In this document: positions 1 to 11,953 of the stretch, piece by piece
Position numbering within the stretch: position 1 is the stretch's first letter
Layout of the letters: the number at the start of each line of letters is the position of its first letter
NCBI GenBank assembly: GCA_018873245.2
Contig: JAEMBT020000001.1
Location: forward strand, 9,582,220 to 9,646,219
Origin: Archegozetes longisetosus
Lineage: Eukaryota > Arthropoda > Arachnida > Sarcoptiformes > Trhypochthoniidae
Length of the DNA stretch: 64,000 bases
Direction of reading: 5' to 3'
Position numbers and translations under genes: made by a program
Notes under the pieces: generated by a model
What the model saw: the letters and a program-made list of their open reading frames with translations, nothing else
Told to the model about the DNA's origin: nothing
Databases searched by the model: none

Positions 1-283
1 TGAGTCATTTGCTTTTTAGTCATTTAATTTGTCTTGTTTTTAAAAAAAGCTTTTAATTAAAAGACTGCAGCATTCGCATTCGGTATTCTCTGAGCACATC
101 TTGAAGAATCTTAGCTTCATTTTGTTCAGAATCAAATAAAATAAAATTTAGTCATCTTTTCGATTTTTGAATGCTGATTAAGGCTAAGACTTGAGGATGT
201 TCACAAAAATTATCATAACTTTAAATTCAATACATATTAATTTTTATCTTAATACTTGTCTAATTGTATAAATTCAAATTCAG

Positions 284-960
284 GTTCATTAGCGTCCGAC
301 TTCGGATTACGTTTATATGAAAACGAAGGATTAACTAGATCTTTGTGGAAACAAGTTTTCGAGACATTTACCGGCTCGAATACATTTTCTATATATCCAA
401 CACTTCTTCGTCCAAAAACAAGAGGTTATATTAGATTGAAATCCAGGGATCCATATCAACCACCATTAATTGAGCCAAATTTCTTCGCTGATGAATACGA
501 TCTCAACGTTTTAGCGGAAGGCATGAAAATAGCGTATAAATTGGCTTTCACTCCAGTCTTACAGAGATATAATGCAACTCCATTTCAAACTGTATACTCA
601 GGATGTGAGCCATTCACTATCTATTCAGATGATTACATGAAATGCATTATCAGAACATATACAGGCACGATGTGGCATCCGGTCGGCACCTGTAAAATGG
701 GTGCTATAAATGATTCAAGTGCTGTCGTTGACCCACAACTTAGAGTTAGAGGAGTTAAAGGACTTCGTGTAGTGGATGGATCAATAATGCCAACCATAGT
801 TTCGGGTAACACAAACGCTCCGATTGGTGCCATTGCAGAAAAAATTGCAGATAATATGAGGGGAAGAAGAATCAAGCCTTTCTTACCACCAATGTCTAAA
901 TCAATGATTGAAAATTTACCAGAACTACCTTATGAGACATTTGATGAAAATATATTATGA
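284..960 (+). CDS. GMC-family FAD oxidoreductase, last exon (C-terminal substrate-binding/catalytic part)
   Basis: This is the 3' exon of a glucose-methanol-choline oxidoreductase, a flavoenzyme family that oxidises alcohols or sugars and is often secreted in arthropods. The reading frame opens after a splice acceptor (AG at 282-283) and ends at TGA 958-960, about 225 residues. The GMC_oxred_C landmarks are in order: a 'RGYIRLKS' segment, '[12 protein letters not shown]', the catalytic motif '[10 protein letters not shown]' with the active-site His at 676-678, the block '[19 protein letters not shown]' and '[14 protein letters not shown]'. All catalytic features expected in this half are present, so the exon looks functional. 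The FAD-binding N-terminal exons lie upstream, outside the window; positions 1-283 are intron. The first exon base completes a split codon (phase 1). Which substrate it uses cannot be told from this part. Confidence 0.93.
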
Positions 961-1597
961 TGCTTTTGTTTGAATTCATTAAAATTTATTTCATGAATTC
1001 CTAAATTCGTTCTGTAGAGTCTAATAAAAATTTGTTAATCTTGTGGTTACCACTGCAGATTTCATCTCCAGTTCAAGTTAATTTTATAATACACCTTTGT
1101 TTCACTTGTTTCACGAGAAATAATTTGCCTGACAATAAAGTAAAAGTTTGGAAAAAATAATGATTATGAGAAGTTTGAGATGAATTATGATGTCTCCAAT
1201 AGACTAATTAATTTTAAGGCATTGGTAACTAAGTAGCTTAACTTTTAAGCTGAAATTGATCAACTAGAGAGAAGCATATATAACAGAGAAATTCAACAAA
1301 AATAAATGATTGAGACAAGTGAGAACTTCATATTTGAGAATTTGATGGACTATTCCTAAATAGTTTGAATAAAACTGGTAGTCAAATCATCATTCAAAAA
1401 ATAATTACAAAATTAACTTGAAAATAGAAGTATGAGGTTAAAAAACTTAGAAATAAAATTTTAAAATATAATTACTTATTCCAGCTTTTAAGGTTGTTGG
1501 ATTTGGTATTCCTAATTAGCGCAATGAAGACGTCTTTAGAGGTAATGCAAAAAAAAAATTACCAATTAACAGTTGAAATAGAGGTTAATTGTTATCA
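961..1597. other. GMC 3' untranslated/intergenic sequence
   Basis: This stretch holds the 3' flank of the GMC gene and plain AT-rich sequence. I see no second gene or repeat here before the MITE target-site duplication at 1598. Confidence 0.5.
1134..1139 (+). terminator. Candidate polyadenylation signal of the GMC gene
   Basis: A canonical AATAAA hexamer lies about 175 bases after the GMC stop codon, on the same strand. Weaker variants occur nearer the stop, around 1022-1028. Position and motif fit a 3' end signal, but AATAAA is common by chance in DNA this AT-rich. Confidence 0.4.
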
Positions 1598-1605
1598 GAT
1601 TTCGA

Positions 1606-2039
1606 TAGGGTGACCAAGTCAAAAACTGTTAGATGCGGGACAAAAAAATTTTGGCCCCCTTATAAATTTTTTTAAAGAGTTTTAATCTGATTGAAGCTAC
1701 AAATCACAGTTAGAAATAGCAGTTATTTGAAATATAAACTAAAGACTTGATTGAGAACTACACTTTATAAGAGTCACACACGATGTGAATGAAAACAAGG
1801 TATCAGATAATCGGATTAAAACTCTTTTTATCTAAAGACTTCCACATATTTTAAGATAGGAAACGTATTGAAAAAAAATTGCGTTATTTGCATTAAATAA
1901 AAATATACAGTGGAAATCTGTTAAGATAAATCTTAAAATATATGACATTTTCCGTCCCGCAAGGGGTGCATACGGTATGCGGGACACAACTCTTAAATGT
2001 AGGACAATCCCGCACAATGCGGGACACTTGGTCACCCTA
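1606..2039. mobile_element. Non-autonomous hAT-type MITE, copy 1 (434 bp, 8-bp TSD)
   Basis: The element begins TAGGGTGACCAAGT and ends ACTTGGTCACCCTA, a perfect terminal inverted repeat. It is flanked by an exact 8-bp direct repeat GATTTCGA (1598-1605 and 2040-2047). An 8-bp duplication with short TIRs of this form is typical of the hAT superfamily. Subterminal GCGGGAC motifs occur in both orientations near both ends and could be transposase-binding repeats. There is no transposase; small open frames inside are incidental. A near-identical second copy lies at 50420-50854 with a different duplication, which proves recent mobility. Confidence 0.92.
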
Positions 2040-2311
2040 GATTTCGAGTAAGGTTAGATATCTATTTTGCATTGAAACTCTATATCATTCAATGATTACG
2101 AATAAAATTTGTAAATGGATAATATAGGCTATTCCACATTTTTCGTTACAAGAGAATTCTAATTCAATAAGACTGAAGAACTAAATTTTAAGTGTATTTC
2201 TAACAAGAGTCGCTCTTTCGTCAAGCTGTATTTGAGCAATAATCAACATAAGAGTAAAAGCTTAAAAAAACTTTTTAATCGACCAATAAATTGACTCTAT
2301 TTTAAAGGAAA

Positions 2312-5300
2312 CTAATCGTAGTAAATATAAGACTGGATCGAACGAGAAGGTACTTTTGTGATAAGTTTTCCAAAAGTTACATCTTCAACAACGAAATCAA
2401 CGTCAATATCTTCGGTATTTACTGTAATGACAACAGTCGCATTGTTAGGAGTCCTGAAAGCTCCAGCCAGAACGTGATTATTAGTTGATGAGCTTATCGT
2501 CGATTCAATTCTGACAGATCCTGGAGGCAAAAATTTACTAAAATGGCCCAAAGCATAGTACGAGGGCTGTCGGTAGTACTCGTGTTTTGTCGGATCAACA
2601 ATGATTGGTGCGTCCACAAAGTTATTTACCCAATTAGGTCCTCCCTGGGTGTCCAGAACCATATTCCAATCAGTCCACCCAATTGTGTGATGAATCAAAT
2701 CCTTTTGAGCAAAATCTCTTAATCAGATCTTAAAAATGCATATTTGGGCATTCAAGTTTAAACGTACAATAAAAAATGAATAATTTTCAAACTCTCATTT
2801 GGCGATGACTTAAGTACGAATAACATGAAAGGTCTTATTTATAGTTTGAAGGACATTCGTAGATAAGTCAGCGCGAAATGAAGGTTTGGAAAGACTCGAT
2901 AATATACACGTTTAAATCTAAACATCAAAAAGGCTTTCAATTTAATTGAACATTACCACTTAATTCTAATCTCGATTGAGGTCAGGCTAATCAGATCAGA
3001 ATTTGTTCGTTTCTGGATTCATTGAGGGATAATTAAGAATAATAGAGGTATAAAAAGATTTTTAAAATGTTTTGAAATTTTCATAAGTAGCAAAGCGTAA
3101 AGTAAGCATTCTATTCTTGAAAGAGGCCCATATTCTCAACTATCTTGTCCATTCTGAGACGTTTAGTTATCTTGAATGAAGTTCAATCATTCAATACATT
3201 TTGATATAGGTTACAATTTTTATCTAATAAGAGTTAAATAAAATATTCTTTTAAAGAGTTAACTGGAAACTCAAATTTTTTTTAACTAACTAACATTCGT
3301 CTATCAAACAGCTATTCACTCCTAAAATATGCCTACCATTTCATCAAGCATCTTGGAAAATTGGATTCTAGGATAGAAGTTGGATCTTTTGAGTGGACAT
3401 TTTAATCTTTCAATGCAATGAGTTTCAGGATCAGTAATAATAGAATAAAATCAAGTGCTTTAAAATCTGAATTACTAGTCTTCAAATTACCCTGTGAGCT
3501 TGATATTATTTGTTCAAAAAGAGAACTCTTGTTACTTATTAACCTAGAGATATAGTGTATTGAGTACGTAGTATTCTACTTATCAGTTAAATTAAGCTCG
3601 AAAGGTTGTACTCGAAGATTAATTATCTAATTCTTACACCAAGAATGTCAGATGCGTACAGATCTGCGAGTTTCCAGTCACCCAAATGAACGCCTCCCTC
3701 CTGACAGGCCTCAGTTGCTAGTATGAACTTATCAGGGAAGCTGTTGTGCGGCTCGTCCAGTAATACTTTGGGGTCGTGTCCATACCAGTGGACAGCAGTT
3801 CCATGTGCATATTTGGCAGCCTCGTGATCGCTGAAGATTTTATGGACCCAATCTTTAACTAAACTCAGGTTGTGGTCTAATATCATAACTTTAAGCTTTT
3901 CAGGTCCATATCCACTTTTCTGTAGTTCAGGACCCAAAGAAAGTTTCAGAAAGTCTCGTGTCGTCTCAGGAGAAAATTGCATTGAGTTCCATCTCTGAAC
4001 GGCTAGTGGTTCGTTTTGAACAGTAATACCCCAGTGATCGATTCCTTCAGCCTTATAGGCATCTAAATATCTAATTTAAAACAATTATTCTTATTCCCTC
4101 ATTAAATATAATTGTGTAATGCTTTAGAGCATAGGTTTTCGAATTACAATCTTAAACACATGATAGATATGATTGATTATCAGACTGAAAACTTGTTATA
4201 GAACCTCTTTCATAACTTTCTAGAAAATGTAGAGCCAAAGATCACTTGATATGAGATTTAGTTCAAGATGAGGTTTTGGTCTATTGTAAACAATTTTAAT
4301 TTGAAAATTTTGTTCTTCACCAAAAAGTGTGTAAATAAGCGCAAAAAGGTGAAACAATTAATATTACTCACTCATCAATATCGAAATAAGAGTTAAAAGC
4401 TTTTAAACATATTAAAGCTTTCGTAGTGTTCTATAGATAAAACAATTGAGAGAATAATTTTGTTGACTTATCTATCTTAAGTGAATAAATCTTGTCACAA
4501 GCTCTATATTGTTGACTTAAGTTAGAGTTATGTTTTTCTCTACACTGTTTTAGAGAATGATTTAGTGTTTTCCGATAAAATGAAAAATATGGTTCCTTAA
4601 GAAGAGATTTGATTAATCATCTCAGTTAAGTAAAATATTTCGATATCGAGAATAGAAAAGAACAAAACCTGTGCGCTCAAATCACTTACTTCACGAAATA
4701 TTTGGCATAAATATTCCAATACTCTGATCCGACCTCGCCTTTTATGTGACCACCATGAATAAAGTCGTTATTAGTTTTCATCCATTTGGGTGCAGACCAG
4801 GGACTACCAAAAAATCTGATCTCATGAGTGGCCATCGATTTGGCTTTTTTGATAAGTGGAATCTATTTTTACAGTAAGTTTCAGAACAGGTGTTAATCGT
4901 AATCATAAATAAATTCTAATCCTTAATCCTTGAAAGGAAGATAAAACATCAGACCTTATATTCGTGATCTTCAGTCGTCAAAGCGAAATGTTGTAAAGTT
5001 TTATCATTTTCGACATCGTCGTAAGAGTACGGATGTGTTGAGAAGTCAGAACCAGCCATAGGAATACGTGCAATGTTGTACTCAAGACCGTCTCGAGAGA
5101 AGTAATCACTCAGAATGTGATCCTGTAGTGTTGATGACATCTTTTTCACGTTGATGCCGGTCGAATCAGTGAACGCACCACCGAAACCGAGAATCTGTTG
5201 ATAGTATTTACTTCTGTCAAGACTAATGTGCAGCTGTGTGTCCGAGTTGTTGACGTGAGTATTCACAGATTCGAAGTGAAGTGTTTCTTGTTTGAACCGC

Positions 5301-6452
5301 GCCCCCAACTGACTCGATTCCCATTTAGTAATGATTCCACGATTCGTTTTTTGCGGTGCCTCCACTTCATCACATGGCTGAGACTCGGTGCAAACGCAGA
5401 CAAAGCTATCGTGACCGAATGAGCGGTGATTACTACATCCAGGCTCGACTTTCTTCACGTCTTTAGGGTCGACAACAGCGAGTAGTTCGTAATTCTTGCT
5501 TTCATGTTCGGATCCGCCCCAACCATAATATGCTTTTCCAGTCGAGTTATAAAACTTGCCGACCATATACCCACCGTTAGCGTAAACTCGCGCCACAAAT
5601 GCCAAGCCCTACAATCAACAGCATGTGATTTCTCATAAAGGAAGCTCAAATGTATCGCTTAACATAAAATAAGAATATTTTTTGCTTCAAAAAGTGTGAA
5701 ATTCTTCGATTTCAAGCTGAAATTAACGTATTAACTTATAAATAAAGCAAAATATTGACCTTTCTTGCATCATTTTACCATAGTAATACATATAAAAGTA
5801 TAACTTTAACCGCTTCTGATCAAAATTGCAAATCACATAATATAGATCAAGCTTGAAAAACTCTTTCAATGAGCATTCCTTAAGCAGTACAATTTTTAAA
5901 GCAAATTTTCAAACTTAAAATTGGAAAATGAAGTGCAATGTCTGAAGATAGTTTCAAAAATAGTTCTACTTGAGTAATGAGCATTGGCTAAGATTTCGGA
6001 AACATGGAAAAGTTAATTGATTTTCAATGTGATTGACTAAACAGCAGAATTTCGTAAAACGACATATAATTACTCACTCCTGTTTTGTCCTTCCCGGCTA
6101 GAACCGAGTCTTTGGGGATAGTTCCGTCGCGTGCGTGTTTCCATTGAAGAGTACAATGATCAGGGTTTGTGAGAACTTCAAAGTTTTCTTTCAAACTGTG
6201 TTCTTTGCCTTCCATTGTTATGAAAAATTTCTCTTCTGCCGGCTTAAATCTTCCAGGTGTCAGAACCCCATCATATACAGCGCGAGACGCGTAAAAATCT
6301 CCCAATTTGTTACCTGTGTTGCCCAACACGGAGTCCGCTGGAACATTTTTATGATCAGTTTTAACCCATTTTAGTTCGCATAGACATGAACTCAGTTGAA
6401 TAGAAGTTAAGGCAATTGCTAACACAAAAAGACCTTTGTTTAGACTTTTCAT
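2312..6452 (-). CDS. Secreted DM9 (DUF3421)-glucosylceramidase (GH30) fusion protein, five exons
   Basis: The glucosylceramidase part hydrolyses glucosylceramide to glucose and ceramide, normally in the lysosome. Exons on the minus strand are 6452-6078, 5608-4955, 4862-4690, 4070-3638 and 2701-2312; all introns are GT-AG and all phases join, giving about 674 residues. Residues 1-25 are a signal peptide. Two DM9 repeats follow (about 27-95 and 103-172), each with the pattern W..(V/I)P.DSVL......(F)(Y/V)A(S)RA/V and a later 'PG(K/R)F'-like turn and '(G/S)(K)EH'. The GH30 enzyme begins near Cys183 and runs to the end. It shows 'SFGHDSFVCVC', 'LGFGGAFTDS', the acid/base Glu421 in 'TVQNEP', the nucleophile Glu521 in 'ATEAC' and the C-terminal 'GWTDWN', 'GGPNWV' and 'LGHFSKF' blocks. 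The spacing of 100 between the two Glu residues is close to that of human GBA1. Exon 2 encodes the second DM9 repeat and the enzyme N-terminus without a break, so the fusion is not a gene-model artefact. DM9 proteins in other animals include mannose-binding lectins, so a carbohydrate-targeting role is possible but inferred. Confidence 0.95.
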
Positions 6453-7322
6453 TGTTTAAGTAAAATAGTTTATAAAATCAAATAAACTTATTTTAAGCGA
6501 ATATGAATATGTTATTCAATATGCTGATAGTTGGTGGAAATTTGAACAACTGGATAACATTTAGAGATATATTAAGTGACGAAATTAAGTTTGTGGAAAT
6601 TGACATATGTTCAATGTAAATATGAATTATATTTTGTATAAAGTGATTTAGTTTTTCAGATTTACCTTTACTCTAAAGGCTCTTCAACTATTCAACAAAT
6701 ACAAATATTAAAAATTTTGCTTTAAACTTTTTTTTTGAAAGAAACATTTAATCAGAAAATTTTTTGAACTCGTTCTCATATATTTGAATCAAAAACTGAA
6801 AATTTCGAGGTATATATTATAAGCTGAATACATTTATGAATGAATTGTCGGTCTGACGAACTGTTGATCTAACAAAATGCTGTCTAGTTATTACCAGTCT
6901 AATGAACGCGACCCAATATACGTTGCTTCGAAAATTGTTAAATTTAAAGATAATCAATAGAATGAATTTTTCACAAAAATAACTATGTAAAGTTATTAAG
7001 TTTTTGTTTTTAAAAGTATATCTTTATTTGGAGTCTACCGTTTGCTTTCTAGAATAAAACTGAAGTTACATTTGATTAAATTTTGTATATAAGGAGTAAG
7101 AAATACAATAAAACAGGTTATTGACCAGAAAGGGTTAGACTTCTGGCGACTTTAGTTTTAATCCCTCACTATTTTAATCCCTAATAAGTCAGTACTTGAA
7201 ATCCTTTCACATGTTTACTCTAAATATAAGATGAATACAAAAGTTTGTGAAAACCTATTACCAGACCAAACTGCAATAGACATAGTAAATCTTAATTGAA
7301 CTATCTTTTAATAAAAAGAAAC
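6453..7322. other. Upstream region of the DM9-glucosylceramidase gene
   Basis: This is AT-rich sequence that should hold the promoter of the minus-strand gene. A TATAAA-like string sits at about 6470-6477, but it is so close to the ATG that its use is doubtful. I see no gene here. Confidence 0.4.
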
Positions 7323-8744
7323 AGTGGGCTTTCGGAATAAGAGGCAGTAGTAAAACCCTAACTGAAAAATCTCATATTAGGGATTTTCTTAAGCATACAG
7401 TAAAACCTCTATTACTGATACCTTTATTAATGAAAAATTTAAAGAATGATACAATGAATTTTAAATAAATAAATTAAGCAAAAAATTGAAAGAATAATTA
7501 AGAAATAAATATTAATAAATAAAAATTAAGAAATAAAATCATCATTCAAATTATGGGTGCGCAAATTATTTTCAAATGGTTTGATGCCAATTTTACCGAG
7601 TCCGGGGTAAACATTAACAATGTCGGAAATAAATTGCTTGAAAATTTCACTAATTGGTAAATGCTTTAACCGATAAAAATACAGAAATTGATGAATATGA
7701 GAACCTAAAAGATGAGTGTTTGATGTAGCGGGTAAAAATTCTTTTAGAGTTCGATTCAATCTTTCTACAGTTTGAGTGCGAATTTCCCGGTTCTCTGGGT
7801 TCAAAAAATTTTTTTATGAATAACTACCCCATGATTATAACCAAGAGCACTAAGTCTTGTATATGCCCTCCACCCATTGGAATAAACTGTAATTTCCGCG
7901 TGCGGTAGCCCCACATATTTTTTTATTAAAGGAATCAAAGTGCACTCCCCTCAGGTTCGGACAGGAATAACAAAAATTCGCTTAGTTTGTCGACAAATTC
8001 CGGTGAAGATCCATTAAGTCTGTTTTTTAAAAATACGTCCTTTATGATGTTTGCGCTTCCAAATTGAGGTCTCATCAATTTCTACTGTTAACCCGGGCCC
8101 CCCAATCGGTTCAAAATGGCGGTTTTGGTTTGAAATCTGACATACTTTCCTACATAATTTATACCAATTTACGGCGGCCTCAGATGCGACTCGGGTTACT
8201 TCCATGGCTTGTGTTAATGTTCGGTGATTGCAAAACAAGAAAACCAATTTTAAAATTTCCAATTTTTTGAGGCGAGAATTTTCGAACCAGGTACCTATTA
8301 AAGAAGATATTGATTTTCTACATATATACTTACGGCACCTAAATGCGGGCTTTGAATTTTTTTCTTAACCCGCATTTCCGACCCTCAAGCTGGACATTGA
8401 GGCGGAACTAAAGAAACTAAGCTATTTTTAAAAATAAATTCTTCCGCTGCTTTATCATTATTAATTATGCAGCCAAAATTTAATTCGTTTAATTCGCTAA
8501 AATTAAAATTATTATAACTCATTTTTACAATGAAATTAAAAACAGTACGATTTCAAAATAAATGAGGTTTGAGTGTAAATAATGATATATGACTGTATGC
8601 CTATAAATAAATATATATATATTTAATTCACGTAGTATCTGAACGGCATCTGTAAGTGTTAGTGAATTGTTAAACCGGTTTTCAGGGCTAAAGTAACAAA
8701 CTGGGTATTTTCTCTCTTACTGCCTCCTATTCCGAAAGCCTACC
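7323..8744 (-). mobile_element. Merlin-superfamily DNA transposon, full length with TIRs
   Basis: The left end carries GGCTTTCGGAATAAGAGGCA (from 7327) and the right end carries its reverse complement, ending at 8740 with one mismatch over about 23 bases. The outer four bases on each side match partly. An 8-bp repeat AAAGAAAC flanks the element (7315-7322 and 8745-8752). TIRs of about 27 bp, an 8-bp duplication and an IS1595-like DDE transposase together define Merlin. The transposase runs on the minus strand and is decayed (separate entry). Confidence 0.88.
7526..8522 (-). pseudogene. Merlin transposase (DDE_Tnp_IS1595-like), degenerate
   Basis: The coding region starts at ATG 8522-8520 with an N-terminal region leading to a zinc-knuckle-like 'CPA*GSEM', whose second Cys is now a TGA. 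A short intron is plausible (8306 to about 8286, donor GTAAGT, acceptor TTTAATAG) and joins to '(RC)RTWFENSRLKK'. The signature 'IGGPGLTVEIDET' then 'KRKHHKGR' is the first catalytic Asp block of Merlin/IS1595 enzymes. Two in-frame stops follow, one after 'IFKKQT' and one after 'VIPVRT'. The second acidic block reads 'VYSNGWRAY' where the family has Asp before Gly-Trp, so a catalytic Asp has become Asn. A frameshift in an A-rich run precedes 'NPENREIRTQTVERLNR', the third block with its Glu. The gene cannot make an active enzyme. Confidence 0.85.
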
Positions 8745-10753
8745 AAAGAAACTAATCTTAAACTCTATTCCTTGACACCTATAACAAGAATCGACGTATA
8801 CTTTTATATATAAGTCTATCTTAGCTAATAACTACAATTGGATCCTAAGTTTTCAATCAACGTATTGAGGATTTACTTTGAGTTTCAATACAAAGTGGTT
8901 CAGTTTGTCGCGGTGTTTATTGTATTTTGAATTCATTGGTCATAAGCTAAAGTTTTCAGAACTTGACAAAATATACTCGATTAATCTTAAAACTAAATTA
9001 ATTCATGGTATATTGCTGTAAAAAAAATAATTCAACCAATAAATAGAAAATATTAATTTGATTCGAACACTAATTTTATTTCAATAAAAATTTCTAATAA
9101 AAGGTCAAACTTGAATGACCTGTCAATTTTAATTTAAATTTCAAAAGCAGAACATGCATATAAATTGTTGATTCAATTACGTCATTGACTTTGAACTGAA
9201 TCATTAAAAATTATTCAATCATAAAATTAATTAAGAAACTGAAAGAAAGATCGAAATATAGAAAATGATAGTGAAAGTGAGCTTGAATTCATAGATATTC
9301 TAATATCTATATAATTATAGTAGAATCTTGGTTTACTTTATATCTTTCCGTCTGTCCACTAGATCCGACTAAGATCGAGATAACTTAACATCCGTTGATC
9401 ACATAGCCTAAAAAAAGGTGTTATTATACTATTCAAATAAATGTTTGCCGTTAATATTAATTTAGATCAATAAATGCAAAAGTAATCTATTAAAGTAATA
9501 AACTTATTTTAATAAAAATTTCAATTTCATCGTCAAATTTTATTTATTAGATAGAAAGTTGTTTTCAAATTAAATCTAGAATATGGGTAGATGTAGATAG
9601 TTAAATTGAAAATTTGACCTCTAATACAATCATTAACGAAAATTTCAAAATAATATAAGAATATTTGAAATATTGATCGAAATTTCGAAACTAAATTCTA
9701 GACACAAAAAGCCATTATATAATTATTAAGTAGTACTTTATATTTTCTTCTCCATCTAATTATCTTCACAGTATTCTTCTAATTCGAATAGAAGATATTT
9801 AATGTTTGAAAATTTTCTAAACGTATAAGTCCTATTCGACTATTTGCATATATTGGTGTAGTTTAGGTAAGTTTAAGCAACCATCTCTATTGTGATAAAT
9901 CAAAGATTTGCATAATGTGTTAAATTTTAGTGCACCAGAACTTTCGCTTAGAAATATGATCATGCTGAGATCTCGTAGAATGAACTTGAAAAATAAATAA
10001 TATATACCTATATAAAGTATTTTGCCTTAAATTGTATTATTGCTATCCAGCAATTTAATGCTAAGCAAAATCAACCTTCAAACATTAAACTTAAGAAATG
10101 TTCATTAAAGTTGATAGTTAAGAAAACATCTAGTTTTCATTATTATAAACAGATCAATAGGTCTACTTTTTAGTATTTTATTAAATTAAGCATAGTTAAC
10201 AGTGCAATAAATTCCTATAATGAACATTTTTCATTCAAAGGATTGCGCGCTTACAGATTCTTACGAAAATGTTTCAATAAAGAGACATTTAAACATTCTT
10301 AAAATATGCTAACGAATAGAGCTAACAGCTATTGAATTTAATTGAAATTTACACGTAAAACCAATCATCTCTCTAGTCACAAATACTTTACCTCACCTTT
10401 TATTCTGACTTCTTTGTAGTTTTCGCGCCTTCCATTCGGTTTCTTTGCTTCAGATCCTAGAACATAGTATGAGCTGGTTCAAAAATACTAATATTCGAGA
10501 GAAGCAATTTTTCATTCATTACTTCATTTATTTTGAACTAGTGAAAAAAAGCCAAATTGTTATAAATTATAGAGTTAAATAATTAAACGATTTCTTAAAC
10601 AATTTATGCTAATTATTGTAAGTGATCAATATATTTTTATTGAAATACAATGTTTTTTATCATGTTGCTATGCAACGAATGTAATTTATTTGGAAAATAT
10701 TCACACTTTTATCTATTTGTGAAAATATATCTGACTCGTTTAGTTCATCAAAC
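8745..10753. other. Intergenic AT-rich DNA
   Basis: I find no coding exon, RNA gene or clear repeat family here. A short perfect inverted repeat (ATAGATATTC...GAATATCTAT-like) sits near 9290-9310. The last few hundred bases should contain the promoter of the receptor-like gene at 10754; no convincing TATA box is visible. Confidence 0.4.
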
Positions 10754-11953
10754 ATGTCAAATGATATTGAAAATGATGGATGTCAAGAATCTGATGCTGA
10801 AGTTAAGAATAATAAGTTAACCATAGATGATATTGATTTACCTCTTTATAAATATGGTCTAATTCACAGAATTGATTTGAATTACTATTCAGCAAATGAC
10901 AGAAAGAGAACATTTCAAAATATTAAATGCAACACTCTGGTCGTATGGTTTCTTATTCAAATTATCCGTTATATATTCTATTGTATAATCTCAAAAAATG
11001 GAAGAATTCCCGATTTATTCTTTGATATAACTGAATACATCGGAGGAATACCACTATTCAATCGTATGGCGCATTTGTTGGCAATTATTTCTTCTTTTAG
11101 TATTGTTTTAATATTCAACTATAGCCAACATATGAAATGGCTTGAAGTGATTGAATTTCTGAAAGGAATACAAGGAATGGACACAAGTGTTAGCTTTGAT
11201 ACAGATCTCACGAACGAATTTATTTGGAAAATAAAGTTCATGAAAAAGCTATTAAGAATAGGAAGTTTAATTTCTTGCACTGGTCTTGCACTATTATCTA
11301 TTTTGACTACTCTCTCGTTTAGTGATTGATCTCGAATTATCAAATTTGGAATTTTAAATATTATCCTACATTTATCAACAGCTATTCCTTTTACTTTAGT
11401 CCTAATTTATGGCTTCTTCTACTTCTATATAATTTGTCATTATTGTAAAATGAGATTAATGTCCTTCGACAAGTTTATTTCCAATATGACTCATAAAGTA
11501 TTCTTTGAGTATAGAGTTTTCAATGAAATGATTGCAAAACATAATAATATCTGTAATAAAATTATAAGTTATAATAAGTTCTGGAAAAAATATTATTTTA
11601 CACTGAATTATACTTTAATGCCATTAAATTTAATGGTATTACAGCAAATTTTATTCGGAAATATAAAGTCATTTATTTTATTAATATTCATACTTTATGC
11701 TATTGGTCTGTTATCTTTTCACTTAATTTTCAACATATTTGTTGCATCAGTTAATGAAGTATCCACAAAGTCATACAAGTATTTACAAAGATTCAATTGC
11801 AATACAATGTCTTTAATAAATATCAGACACAAACTAAAGGTAAACTTTATTGATAAACAAAATATCTGGAATTACTCTATATTTTACTGGGCATATAGGA
11901 TTTGGGTTATAGTGAGATTTGTGGTTCAAATCAGAATGCTCTCTTATTCTTAG
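10754..11953 (+). pseudogene. Gustatory-receptor-like 7TM protein with one in-frame TGA
   Basis: From ATG 10754 one frame runs 400 codons to the terminal stop at 11951-11953, broken only by TGA at 11327-11329; the 40 codons between that stop and the next Met (11450) are in frame and hydrophobic. The product is a multi-pass membrane protein with hydrophobic spans at 'VVWFLIQIIRYIFYCII', 'MAHLLAIISSFSIVLIF', 'LLRIGSLISCTGLALLSIL', then after the TGA 'LHLSTAIPFTLVLIYGFFYF', 'LMPLNLMVLQQILF' and 'FILLIFILYAIGLL'. Length, low-complexity Lys/Asn-rich loops and the N-terminal 'HRIDLNYYS' region suit the gustatory receptor superfamily as expanded in mites. The TGA falls at the end of the third span. 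It is either a young pseudogene, a segregating null allele, a read-through stop or a base-call error. A further C-terminal exon is possible. Confidence 0.68.

Noticed and set aside
633..875. Minus-strand open frame inside the GMC exon
   Set aside because: It is the antisense of the strongly conserved GMC C-terminal domain and has no family signal of its own.
1832..2035. Open frame inside the hAT MITE
   Set aside because: It consists of the subterminal repeats and has no transposase similarity.
5198..5422. Plus-strand open frame across the glucosylceramidase exon 2
   Set aside because: Antisense shadow of a well-supported coding exon.
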